Positions 54,543-64,000 of a DNA stretch of 64,000 nt are shown piece by piece. The translations under genes were made by a program, and so were the position numbers. This DNA is from Ilyonectria destructans (Eukaryota; Ascomycota; Sordariomycetes; Hypocreales; Nectriaceae): contig JAHEWK010000021.1 of assembly GCA_020740775.1 (NCBI GenBank), forward strand, positions 682,001 through 746,000. The letters run 5' to 3'. Below the pieces are notes generated by a model that did not search any database, had not been told where the DNA came from, and saw only the letters and a list, made by a program, of their open reading frames with translations. Position 1 is the stretch's first letter, and every line of letters starts with the position of its first letter.

Positions 54543-55607
54543 TGTAGTCTTCAAGTCCAGTCAATAATCTCGCGCTCTCTTTGTTTTACGTCTTTTATCC
54601 TAAATACAATGCCTACGCGCATTTAAGAAAGATCCAGGTTCATTTCTCAGGCCCGATGTGCGAGAGATGAGGGGTTGTCAGCGCCATCGATACGGACATC
54701 ATCCTCTAACGTGACACCAACCATGGTTATGCAATTCGGAGTATGCAACCAACCAACTGCCAATCAGTGAATTTCATGCTCTTGGACATGCGAGTAGATA
54801 ATGCCTAAACAGACTGTCCAACATCAGCCGCACGAGGCTGGCGTCTAGACGTCGCATCAGTTTCTCTACCAAGCCATACTTTCTACCCCCATGCTTTTGT
54901 TTTCGACAACCACCAAGTTTACAGCACCAGTTTAAATGAAATTCGACTTGACCATCCCGCAAAGGGGACCCTGACGCGGGGAAGAAGTCAACAACCGAAC
55001 CCCCTTCTTCCGTACCGGTCGTTATAATCTTGATACGCTCCCGAGTCATCATAGCTTCGGTATTCTGGTCGCTGAACCCACATCAGATCAGACAACGGAG
55101 CTTTCGTCGACGAATCCGGAAACCATGGGTGCTTCGTCCTCCAGTGTGGCCTCGGTGGCAGCGTCGTTCTAATATCTGTTGCCGGAGTACTCAGTTTGCC
55201 TGGTGCTATCTATTTTTAGAAGTGCCGGGACATCTAAATTGAGAGATATGCCTATAATCTTTCATCATTGGTTTTACAACTGACAGCATTAACATATATG
55301 TCTTCAGCATTATTAGCTAGTCCGATCCGCTTGCTTTTCTTCAATCCCACCCCTTTCCCAGACTTAATCCCTCTCCGTATTTTGACCACCATTTGACGAT
55401 TGCTTTCTGCTTGGTTGGCTTTGGAGACGATGATTGTGTCCGGCCCGTTCTTTCTTATTTCATTATTTATAGAGTAAACCGTACATAGCTTATAGAATGG
55501 AAAAAACCTTACATGATGCCCTTCATGTTTAATGCTGGTATTCGCGCACTGATTAGATCGCGCACTGTACATACCGTCCGCCAAACACCAAATCTAGACA
55601 AGAGACT
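54543..55607. other. Intergenic stretch, no supported gene
   Basis: Only short frames. A 110-codon minus frame (55252-55584) lacks a good start and known domain. Confidence 0.45.
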
Positions 55608-56095
55608 ATGGGCCGCGAAATATACGAACTTGCGAACCATGTCGCAGCCTCTTTTAGGACTGGGGCCGATATTTTCAAACAATACTGGAGGCTCGTTGTG
55701 CTAGGCTACATATCAATCGTTTTGACCGGGGTCGCGGCGATGTATGCTGCTATTGGTGAGTCTTCCGGCGGGTGCGGTTGGAGATGTACGTTAACGCAAC
55801 CCTAGGTGATGAACATTTTCCTTGCAGGCGCGATCTTGGGGAGGTTTTGATGAACGACCAACGTCGGCTAAGTGCTACCGACAAGAACGCACGGCGATGG
55901 TCCTTTCGCTATTGCTGGGATCTTTGGGCGTGGATCAGTTTTAGGCCCACCATTGGCCTTTAGCCGTTTTCAAGTTGCTTACAGGCGGTGGAGTTGGTCT
56001 TTGGTCCTTCATTGACGTTCTCCTTTGGATGATTGAGGGCATTTATGGGACACCAGGATGTCCAGGGGGGAGCTCCAGAGAGTGGCAATATTAGC
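55608..56095 (+). pseudogene. TM2-domain membrane protein, broken
   Basis: The ATG at 55608 opens a segment with a hydrophobic helix (YWRLVVLGYISIVLTGVAAM). Further on a second segment reads AMVLSLLLGSLGVDQF, a TAG, then AHHWPLAVFKLLTGGGVGLW, SFIDVLLWMIEG. The pair of helices with a G-LG-D-F turn and KLLTGGG-G-W--ID matches TM2 domains. The TAG sits where Tyr is usual in the family. A likely intron at about 55754-55823 could join the two parts but not in a clean frame. The gene is probably inactive. Confidence 0.5.
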
Positions 56096-56555
56096 GACAG
56101 AGTGGGTTGATGCAGTCTTGAAATGGTCCATAGGGATACCTCTAAGCTTGATATCGCCACAAACTCCCGTCAATTTTAACTGGAACGCAGTTGAAACACC
56201 ACCCTTTAATGTAAGAGTTATTCAGTGTTATCAGGAGTATGTGAAGCTTCGGATTGATGCTTCAATCGTCTCCGGTGGACGACTTACTCCCTCGGTCGCC
56301 CACGTTCATGAGAAATCTATGAAGGCTACAGAGATACTGATGATCAATGGCATCACATCGACGCAGGAGATGAAGCGTCTGAATGAAAAGAATATGAGAC
56401 GTCAAACCCTACAAGGGACATCAATTGTAAGCAACTACAGCCCAATTCGCGTCCATGAAGCTCGAATGCGAATCGTAAAAGATGACTACCACAGACGGGC
56501 CGCTCAGGCAGAAGATCAACGGCGTATCAGGAAAAAGAGTCAATTGACGAAGTAA
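56058..56555 (+). CDS. Unrecognised ORF, 165 residues
   Basis: ATG start, MSRGELQRVAILATEWVDAV, then VNFNWNAVETPPFNVRVIQC and a Lys/Arg-rich C-terminus (DDYHRRAAQAEDQRRIRKKS). The overlap with the TM2 remnant in another frame and the basic tail suggest it may be the end of a longer protein, possibly of a transposon. No family recognised. Confidence 0.35.
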   Translation: MSRGELQRVAILATEWVDAVLKWSIGIPLSLISPQTPVNFNWNAVETPPFNVRVIQCYQEYVKLRIDASIVSGGRLTPSVAHVHEKSMKATEILMINGITSTQEMKRLNEKNMRRQTLQGTSIVSNYSPIRVHEARMRIVKDDYHRRAAQAEDQRRIRKKSQLTK

Positions 56556-56572
56556 AGTATTTACAACGATAG

Positions 56573-56953
56573 ATGAAGGATTTACGAGTCATAGTTCGGG
56601 CGAGTATTAGTGATGCCAAAGGAGTTGAGTTGAGAAGAGGTTGGTGGTCCAAAACGGCACGCTGGCAGCTTCTTTCTTCGGCCGAATGGTTAAGTAAGAG
56701 ATATGCATTACATCGTCAACTTCATGAAGAGTTATTGTTCCACGGTGAATGGCAATCATCGATAACTTGGCCCCAAGAGTATGACGCTGATACGATCAAT
56801 TCGGCGGTGACTTTCGTCACCTTGGAGGAAAGGGAACGCCGTGCCGGTCGGCAGGTGCTTACATTAGAAGGTGACGGCTTAGAAATAATAGCTGAAGAAT
56901 GCATTGAGGTTAGTCAGGGCGAATTTACGGTGCCGAAGATGGAGGAAGAGTAG
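56573..56953 (+). CDS. Unrecognised ORF, 126 residues
   Basis: Follows the previous ORF by 17 bases in the same direction (MKDLRVIVRASISDAKGVEL) and ends in acidic residues (VPKMEEE). The close spacing suggests both are parts of one broken or spliced gene. No domain recognised. Confidence 0.35.
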   Translation: MKDLRVIVRASISDAKGVELRRGWWSKTARWQLLSSAEWLSKRYALHRQLHEELLFHGEWQSSITWPQEYDADTINSAVTFVTLEERERRAGRQVLTLEGDGLEIIAEECIEVSQGEFTVPKMEEE

Positions 56954-57687
56954 GGGCAAATTCCACTTGCATCTCCCTTGTAAATACATGATGTCGCCCC
57001 GGTCGCAATTATCAAGCATGACCCTTGTAACGAAGTGACATTAAAATGCTGCCAAATTGGGTGTATTGAGAAGTATCTCTTTTTTCCCAATCAAGGGCCC
57101 CTTTTCCTAGTCAGTGGGCCCCCGTGGTCGGCAGCTCCCACGGGGATGACGATTTTGAGTCCCCCACAAGTACCGTTCAACATCTCTTCCCTCTGAAACG
57201 TTAAAATACTTCGAACACCCGCTAAGTTGCCAAGGCAAGGGACTTAACGGCTGAATATCCAGCCCGAAGGGTAAATACCGTATACCTGCTATTAAACTCT
57301 CCTGGGGGAACCCCCTAGAACCCCCCTTTCGACTGCGGTGGTAGCCAGCTGTTAAACCACTTCAAACCTGCAGTCAGGGAGTTGAGTGATAGACATAAGG
57401 GTCCCTCTACCACTTCCTGACAGGCCCAATCAACTATATACCGTATATCGAATTTCCCCTTTCCCTGTAGCTTATAGGAAAACGCCATTTAGTCAATGTA
57501 GCGTGGTGGATACGGCGGATCGGTCAGCTGTTGAGCCTGACGGCGTTGTTGGTCAGCAAGGCGCATCTTCATCCCTGCCTTATAGTTAGCCACAAACGCA
57601 GTACGTAGGAAACGCAGGCGTATAAACCTTCCGTGGGCGTGTGGTTATAGAGGCTCTGACGGTCGAAAGGCGCCTCAAGGAGTAGGC
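56954..57687. other. Region before hAT-3, no supported gene
   Basis: No convincing ORF. It ends in CTTGCAGC (57688-57695), the left target copy of hAT-3. Confidence 0.45.
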
Positions 57688-57877
57688 CTTGCAGCCAAGG
57701 CTCGAAACCACTACATCCACTCCACTTTTGGACCAAGTAGAGTGGATGTACGATTTATTAGGCAATTACATAGTGGATGTAACACATATTCGACCGGAGT
57801 GGAATGGATGTACACGTGGATTTATAAGTGGATTTTTGTAAGTGGATTTTTGAGGCTATTCACAACCTCGTCGACGC

Positions 57878-60569
57878 CTATTCAGCCTCACTTTCAGAGG
57901 TTGACACTAACTCTTCAGCCTCTTGCTGCTGTGATGAATTGTCAACCTCGCTGGCGCTGTCCTCGCCCTCGAATAGCCATTTTGACTCAGCAAGAGCCAG
58001 CTCGTCGTCGCTTAGAGTCCCACAGCCGGCATCCAGCTTACTTTCCAGGTGTGACTTAAGCAATGGATCCAGGTCCTTGATAAGGCCAGCACGGTACCAA
58101 GAGCGTAAGACCTGACAAATGGCGATAATCTCAGCATCTAGGTTCGTACGCAACCCCGAGACCATCTTGCCAGCAGCTGAAAATAACCTCTCACACTCGG
58201 CTGACATCGGCTGGATCGTCAGGAAGTCCAATGCCATCCTGGATAACCGAGGATATCTGCCTTGCTTAGTGATCCAGTAACCAATTGGATCACGAACGTT
58301 GACGTCGCTGGCGTCACGATCCGTCTGCCACGCTTGGTACTCGTCACCAACAATAGCTGCTGCGTAGGCTGGTATTGAGCTTGGCAGACGACTGTTCTTC
58401 TCGAAGGGATTGAAAAACCGAGGTCTTTTTGCTGGTGGCTCGTCGTCGCCTCTGCTGCTGCTGGTTCTAACCTCGAGATGAGCGTAATCGGACAGCCAGA
58501 CGTCGGCAACCATCTCTTTTGCCTTTTCAACCCAGCTAGGCTTATGAGCCCACGTTTCATCAAACCAGTCCCAACGATAAGCTGGATGGAGCGCCATAGC
58601 CGTATAGTAGATGGGCGTCTCGTCCAGCCGCCGATAATATTCATCCAGCTTATCCCAAGCAAGGTTGATTCCGATGCGGAAGTGCTCTGGATCAGGAAAA
58701 TCGGCAGCAAGTTGCTTATATTCTTCCAGTGTGTTAAGCAGCAACTCATAGCCAAGCACCACGTCCCAGATATTGCCATAGGAGCCAGTCCAGCCTTGCT
58801 TACGCCTGCGGATGTGTCCATCACCCTCAAGCGTCTTTACCACGGTCTCAAAAACAGTCAGAATAGCCTCCAAATGGTAAAGAACCTCCCAGTCTTTGTC
58901 CGTTAGCTGATTCTCGTCTCGGAGGATGCGTGGTTTTTTCGCCAACTTGGCTTGTGTCACTTGGCCAGTCTTTTTAGACCGATTTTCGTCCTCCCATTGC
59001 GCCTTATACTTGATCAGTAGGAGTTCGATAGAGGTTTTCAACCGTAGAGCCCTGCGGATCATGTAGAGCTGCGACAGCCAACGCGTGTCGTTGTCGATAA
59101 TTAGCTTGAGTGGTTTCTTCGATCGGAGTTTAAGGGTGGTGGCGCGATTAATTTCGTCCTGTTAGATATACCGAGTTAATATGAGACGAATAGGATTTAG
59201 TTAAACCGCTTACCCTCTGGACCTCCTTGAACAAGTAAATCAGCCGGTGGCTAATACGCACATCAACTACGATATTGTGTAACTTGCCAACTGGTCCTTT
59301 TTTGCGCCATTGAGCGTATTCAGTATCAGATAACGCTTCTGCGCCTGACAATTGCTTCTCGAACGCGTCGGCGTTTTTGCCAAATAAGAGCGCCTTAGCT
59401 GACAAGTTAATTGTGTGGCCAACACAGCGTCCTCGGCGCAGTCGGCCATCGAACCCAAGTTCAGCACCAATGACCTCCATGGCAGTATCGTTGTTTTCTG
59501 CATTGTCGAGCGTGAAATAGCCAACCTTCTCTGGACCCACGCCAAGAGTGTGTAGGACGTCGAGAACCTCCCCACCGATCGTTGAGCCGAAGTGACGATG
59601 AGCCTCTGGAACTCCAATCATGATTTTGCATGGCCGATTCTTCTCGTCTCTGAAAAAACAAGCAATGCCGTAGAGGGCAAGCTTATTTCGAGACGTCCAG
59701 CCATCAAATGAAATATAAAGGGCTCCAGGGGAGTTCCTCAGCACCTGTCACGGTACTAGCCTCAGTCCTAGTCGACTAGCATGGAGTGCTAGGAATTGGG
59801 ATACCACGTGACCACGTGACGTGGGTCACCCACTGTATATAGTAGCCCACGTCAACCTTAGCTCCTTGCCTCTTCACGGCACAACAACGATTCTTAGTCG
59901 ACCCCAAGTTCCGCTCCGTGATAGCACCTCGATAACCGTCTGCTTGTGGCGGTTATACTCTTGAATGATCTTATATCGGACAGCCGTAGCAGTCAAGTTG
60001 GCGTGTTGGATGGAAACGGAGGGACTCAAATAGTCGAAGATTTCTCGGAGGATGGGTTTCTCGGCGAAGGAAAATGACTGGTTGCTACTGACGATTAACT
60101 TGACTAGCATACGCTGAAAGTGTTGCTTACCAAAGCGTGAGATGAAGCTATTCGCGATATTCTATTCCGTAGGCTTATTGACGTCCAGTTTCAAAACAGA
60201 GGCAATAGTCGGCTGGTTCGATTTCAGTACACCTTCGGATTTAAGCTATGCTGTACTCTTTTTCTCTCCCTCTAGTGCTGGTGTTTTGTGCTCACGCCAT
60301 AGATGATTTGCCGCGTTCTGGAGACCTGAAGAGGTAAAACTCGCGATAATGGGACGATTTCCGAGGACACAGTCCTTGCAAGCCCATTTGCGTAAGCCAT
60401 GACGTTGAATATCATAGCCAAAGTCCCACAGCCAAGAGCTAGTATCACGAGCGCGTTCTGACCAATTCCAGCCTCTGAAATGGCGAAAAAGACGGTCTTC
60501 GAGCTCTGCTGTTGGCCTGGTTGGCCTGGCTGGTTGGCTGACATCAATTTTTTTTTTTGGCAAAAACAA
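57878..60569 (-). pseudogene. hAT-3 transposase with one nonsense codon and an LTR insertion
   Basis: From about 60569 it reads a BED finger (WACKDCVLGNRPIIASFTSS, NHLWREH), then VNKPTE, a TAG near 60160, and NIANSFISRF. After HKQTVIEVL a 178-bp LTR (59746-59923) intervenes, and beyond it the frame resumes with RNSPGALYISFDGWT. The core has GYFTLDNAENNDTAME and GHTINLSAKALLFG. A 55-nt intron near 59200 joins VQR to DEINRATTLKL. The C-terminal 394 codons carry MSAECERLFSAAGKMVSGLR, the hATC region, to the stop at 57878. Apart from the LTR and the TAG the gene looks intact. Confidence 0.87.
59746..59923. mobile_element. Solo LTR, family C, in hAT-3 transposase
   Basis: 178 bp, TGTCACGG...CCGTGATA on the plus strand, flanked by GCACC (59741-59745 and 59924-59928). 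It contains CTGTATATAGTAGCCC. Removing it with one target copy restores the transposase frame exactly. One end reads TA instead of CA on the plus strand, a single-base change from the TG...CA rule. Confidence 0.85.
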
Positions 60570-60901
60570 AGCAGGAAATCTGTAGAAAACGCGCTCAATA
60601 GGGGTAGTTTCTCGTCTAATATTATTAGATTAGCTGTAGGGGTGATCGACCTCGGCTAACTTGGGTCCAGGTACCTCAATTTAATAGGCAGTCATATACA
60701 AAAATAAGTACTATGAACCATACAGGGTCAGGGAATATCCCACTGTACCTAAATCCACCTAAATCCACTCCATTACATCCACTTTCGTGTCCAAGTGTAG
60801 TGGATTATTACGTAATCTGAGCGCCGACAAGTGGATGTAATAGAGATGGGCCACTTATATGTGGTCCACGTGGATTTACAGTGTAGTGGGTTCGAGCCTT
60901 G

Positions 60902-62700
60902 CTTGCAGATGAAGTTGCAGATACAATATGCGCATTTGGTCTTCAAGACAGGTACAAAACCATGGCCAAAAATCTTACCTGCCAAACTGACTATGTTAAC
61001 TATTATTCGGCTTCAGGATCGGGTACTACACGCTTGACAACGCTGCGAATAATGATACGGCTATGGAAGCACTGGGCCCTGAGTTCGATTTCGACCGGGA
61101 TGAGCGTCGCATTCACTGCGCCCCTCATTTTCTGAATCTGACAGTCAGAGCCATGATGTACGGCAGCAAAAGGGATAATTTCAACGAGCTGCTTGCTCAC
61201 TGGGGTGATAAGGACTTTATGACTGAAGAAGACGAGCAGCGACAGTTGTCCGAGGCTATCAATGAGCTGGCGACGGACGACGACTTCAGTGAGCCGACCA
61301 TGGATGAAGTCTTCGAGCTCGAAACAGTCCCCGAGGAGAGTCAGCACCAGTATCCAGTCCCTGAGATTATTAACGCCGAGGAAGTGGACAAGTACCGCAA
61401 GTTTGGGCCGTTTGGCAAGCTACACAATATTGGCATCGCTCTTCGAACGAACAGTCAACTTCTCGAGGACTTTTATGAAGCTCAACGGCAAACCGCCCCT
61501 ACTGAACCTGTTCTTACGTGGGTTCAAAACGTCTGTACTCGCTGGCAATCCGACGAGGCAATGGCGTCGCGCGCTCTGCTGAAACGAGCAGCCTTGAACA
61601 GGATGCTTTGTATGATCGAGGATCGATGGGTTAGCCAAGGCGGCAAAGTAAAAGACAAACCAGCAATATTGAAAGAAAAACTTTCCCTTGAGGAATGGAA
61701 GGTTGTTGCTGCGGTTCAGAAGATCCTTCAACCATTCAAGGTCGCCTCAAGGCAACTGCAGGGCGAGGGTATTGCTGGTAAACGCTCAACTTCAGGGGGG
61801 TTCGACGAGTACTTCCAAGTGGTGGAGATGCTTCTTGACCACCTCGAGCTGGCCGTTCAAGGAGTGATAATTGAAGAGAATGACGATCAGATCATGGAAG
61901 AGGTTCAACTGTTCGATGATATGGATGCAAAGACCCGGAGGCTTTTGAAGGTTTACATCAAGCTCGGATGGAAGAAGCTGAACGACTACTATAGCAAGCT
62001 GACCTCTACTGCCTATGTAGCGGCAGTTGTATTCCACCCCTGCAAGAAATGGCGAACTCTAGAACGGCTTTGGAACCAACTCCCATCTCGTCAGACCTCG
62101 GAATGGAAGAGGATGTATGAGAGAAGCTTAACGACCATCTGGGAAGAGAAGTACAAGAACAAGGCTCATGAGGCAGATTCTAATGACGCTTCAGCAGCTG
62201 GGACTACTAGTGCCTTGGACTATATTGAACGTCGACTGGCTTTTAGTCGGTCATTGACTACTCCTGACTCTCAAGAGCGACAAAGCCAACGACAACAGCA
62301 GTCAGCGGCGATGCCACCACAGGACGAGCTTGATCAGTATCTGTCAGAGCCACCGGTTGACAACATCGCATACAAAGCTGACCCAATTGGTTGGTGGAGG
62401 GACGTCGGCGTTGTGCGTTTTCCTCGGCTGTCTTATATGGCTGTTGACTTTCTTACTATCGCATCGTCTTCTGCAGCAACGGAGAGAGACTTCAGCAGTT
62501 GCGGGAGGATGGTAACACCACTCAGGTCCCGCCTACGGCGGCATATTGTGGCCATGGCTCAGTGCCTTCGTTCCTGGAGCAAAGCCGGTATTTATCAGCC
62601 GACTCTTCCTTTTAGTCTCCTTGAAGGGGATAATTGGAGGCAAGTTCTTCAATTGGTGGGTAGGATCACCGTAGATAGGAACAACGAAGACCAGCATTGA
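60902..62700 (+). CDS. hAT-4 transposase (5' end displaced by hAT-3)
   Basis: The exon from 60902 ([17 protein letters not shown]) joins over a 65-nt GT-AG intron (60952-61016) to [20 protein letters not shown]. It then runs open to 62700 through [33 protein letters not shown] and the hATC part ([20 protein letters not shown]). The 545 codons from the ATG at 61063 are free of stops. The BED finger and first part are not found; the sequence left of hAT-3 does not show them clearly. The product could still dimerise but lacks the DNA-binding end. Confidence 0.75.
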
Positions 62701-62836
62701 TCGATTTGATCGCCGATCGACGTCGATCGATCGATTTCAATTAGTGATCGATCGAGATCGATCGATTGAAGGTGACGATCGATATAAATCGATCGATCAG
62801 GGCTCGGAATCGATCTGTACGATCGATTTCCAACTC
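62698..62836. repeat. GATCGATC-rich array at the hAT-4 right end
   Basis: At least fifteen overlapping CGATCGAT/GATCGATC motifs within 140 bp, directly after the transposase stop. The array ends near CCAACTCTG (62829-62837), a plausible hAT terminus. Such arrays serve as subterminal transposase sites in hAT elements. Confidence 0.7.
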
Positions 62837-62953
62837 TGGGTCATAACATCCGAACCTGCCAGAATGCTACAGAAGGGCCTAATGTATCTTAACTCCGATG
62901 TAATAACAGTAGATATTTAATTTTTGGTGGTTTAATTGAAGGTCTTATACGCA

Positions 62954-62993
62954 TTGTGGTGGAAAGTGCGCGACTCGCTTGTGGATTACGTTA
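62954..62993 (+). repeat. pogo-like terminal repeat next to the SDR 3' end
   Basis: Matches 1061-1099 over nearly 40 bp, ending ACGT then TA. It ends six bases before the stop codon of the Ayr1-like gene. No transposase lies beside it, so it is a solo end or part of a small non-autonomous element. Confidence 0.5.
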
Positions 62994-62998
62994 TGTTC

Positions 62999-64000
62999 CT
63001 AATGTTCATCTAATTTCCATAGTTGAAATCTCTTCCGGAAGAACCAAGACCACACGGAAGCTAACCCCAAAGTTTCCAACCACCAAACCATGTTTGCGAA
63101 TGGCCCAATCCAATAGGAACCGGGGGGGTTAGACTTCAATACCTGCTCGACAACAGATTGAGCGAACTCTTTGGTAGGCATTGCTCGAACCCCATGCTTT
63201 TCGTGGGTCCTCCGCTGGTCGAAAGCCTCCACAATTGGCTGATATCTTGAGTCTTTAGGTAGAGTTCTTTGCTTGCGGGTCATCAAGCCACTGACGACCG
63301 GTCCGGCTATAATGGTCATCACCCGCACACTATGGGGAGTGTCAACACGGTACTTCTATAGGAGAGTGGTGGATATTAGGGTAATCACCTCCAAGGGCTC
63401 AGTTCTATTCGCAACGTGTTGCCGTAGGCAAGCAGAGCTGCCTTGCTGGCATTGTACGACGATCCAAAGACATAAGGTGCATATGCGGCCAGAGAACCCA
63501 CATTCACAATGAGTCCTTTGCGGTTTATCAGAGGGGTAGAAAATGCCTGAGTCATTCGGACAAGCCCGAAGAGATTGACATCGAAAATGCGCTTGAGCTC
63601 CTCAACATCCACGTCAAGGGCTGGCATGACGTAATCTAGAAGCATTTAGTAATTGCACTATTTTCGACAAGTATTCTTGGATTAACTCTTACTCATTCCT
63701 CTGTTTACTTTTGTTAACATTCTTGTGAGAGATGGTCGGGTTACATGAAAGAAGGATGTACTTACGCACAGTTGATGAGTATATCGAGATCACCCAGACT
63801 TTCGACCACAGCATCTTTCAACGCCTTGACGCTTTCCGAAGAAGTCACATCAACTGAAAAGCAAGTAGCACCTAGTGCCTCCAGCTCTTGGAGTTCTTCT
63901 CCTGGTAGCGACGTCACACAAACCCCGAAATCTGATATTATGTCAGTTACGCTCCCAAGGAGACCATGGGGCGTGATTTGGGGGTACCTACTATCGTGAA
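62999..64000 (-). CDS. Ayr1-like short-chain reductase, 3' part (runs off the window)
   Basis: From the right edge the exons read VTSLPGEELQELEALGATCF, SVDVTSSESVKALKDAVVES and LGDLDILINCA (to 63766). The next segment has LDYVMPALDVDVEELKRIFD, then IVNVGSLAAY and the catalytic YNASKAALLAYGNTLRIELS (63645-63385). The last gives VRVMTIIAGPVVSGL through SYWIGPFANMVWWLETLGLA to the stop at 62999. This matches fungal 1-acyldihydroxyacetone-phosphate reductase (Ayr1)-type SDRs, lipid-droplet or ER enzymes of phosphatidic acid synthesis. The C-terminal hydrophobic segment fits membrane association. The N-terminal TGxxxGIG lies beyond the window. The splice joint between 63766 and 63650 could not be placed in phase and may be mutated. 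Confidence 0.75.

Larger units (their letters stand above)
57696..60901 (-). mobile_element. hAT-3: hAT transposon with near-perfect 8-bp target duplication
   Basis: Starts CAAGGCTCGAAACCACTACA and ends with the inverted form (CAAGGCTCGAACCCACTACA). Flanks are CTTGCAGC (57688-57695) and CTTGCAGA (60902-60909), matching in seven of eight bases. Both ends carry many GTGGAT motifs. The transposase is on the minus strand and holds a solo LTR. The right flank continues directly into hAT-4 transposase coding, so hAT-3 landed in or next to hAT-4. Confidence 0.85.

Noticed and set aside
60885..60905. GGTTCGAGCC resembling a tRNA B box
   Set aside because: The same wording occurs inverted at the other end of the element (57699), so it belongs to the hAT-3 terminal repeat. 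No A box or cloverleaf surrounds it.

Overview
The window is nuclear DNA of a filamentous ascomycete (Pezizomycotina). Genes have short introns (about 42-70 nt) with CTAAC-type branch points. Gene families are typically fungal: a Zn2Cys6 activator, a bZIP factor, a SAT4-type rhodopsin-like membrane protein and several oxidoreductases. Transposons are the usual fungal mix: Helitrons, hAT, pogo/Fot, a Tad-like LINE, LTR fragments and MITEs. No rRNA, tRNA or CRISPR was found. More than half of the window is mobile DNA, much of it nested.

Layout. 1-1.1 kb: a Helitron 3' end and the tail of a pogo element. 1.4-11.2 kb: a gene island reading like a small fatty-acid catabolism locus. It holds a Zn2Cys6 activator resembling cutinase transcription factor 1 beta/FarB (-), an aldo-keto reductase (-), an acyl/aryl-CoA ligase (-) and a divergent 3-ketoacyl-CoA thiolase (+) with a PTS2-like N-terminus. 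The intergenic regions carry five CCTCGG/CCGAGG hexamers, the published FarA/FarB site. 11.4-21.1 kb: a Copia scrap and two unrelated decayed Helitrons with facing 5' ends, hit by LTR-like insertions and a MITE. 21.5-25.8 kb: a complete hAT element with perfect 8-bp target duplications. 26-29 kb: a membrane protein gene and minor ORFs. 29.0-38.9 kb: a three-level nest. An hAT remnant contains a Tad-like LINE, whose 3' end is split by a 3.57-kb TIR element carrying a DDE integrase-core gene plus an unrecognised 5' gene. 39-47 kb: a small secreted cysteine-rich protein gene, a pogo pseudogene, a 21-bp minisatellite, a bZIP gene and a MITE. 48-50.7 kb: a repeat-bearing coiled-coil gene. 51-54.5 kb: a Helitron helicase scrap and a short-chain dehydrogenase gene cut by a 167-bp LTR-like element. 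55.6-57 kb: a TM2-domain pseudogene and unknown ORFs. 57.7-62.8 kb: one hAT element, itself hit by a solo LTR, inserted next to or inside another hAT. 63-64 kb: the 3' part of an Ayr1-like reductase gene.

How it works together. The left island could convert an acid to its CoA ester (ligase) and cleave 3-ketoacyl-CoA in the peroxisome (thiolase), under a regulator encoded beside them that may also control itself. The rest is a record of transposition. Insertion order can be read from target duplications: the SDR gene, a Helitron helicase and an hAT transposase each carry a roughly 170-bp LTR-like insertion. Removing that insertion and one target copy restores the reading frame in the SDR and hAT genes. 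Most transposon genes are broken by nonsense codons and frameshifts; the LINE ORFs, the last hAT transposase and the unknown gene of the integrase element are largely open. Gene models come from reading splice sites by eye; family names rest on motif recognition without database searches.
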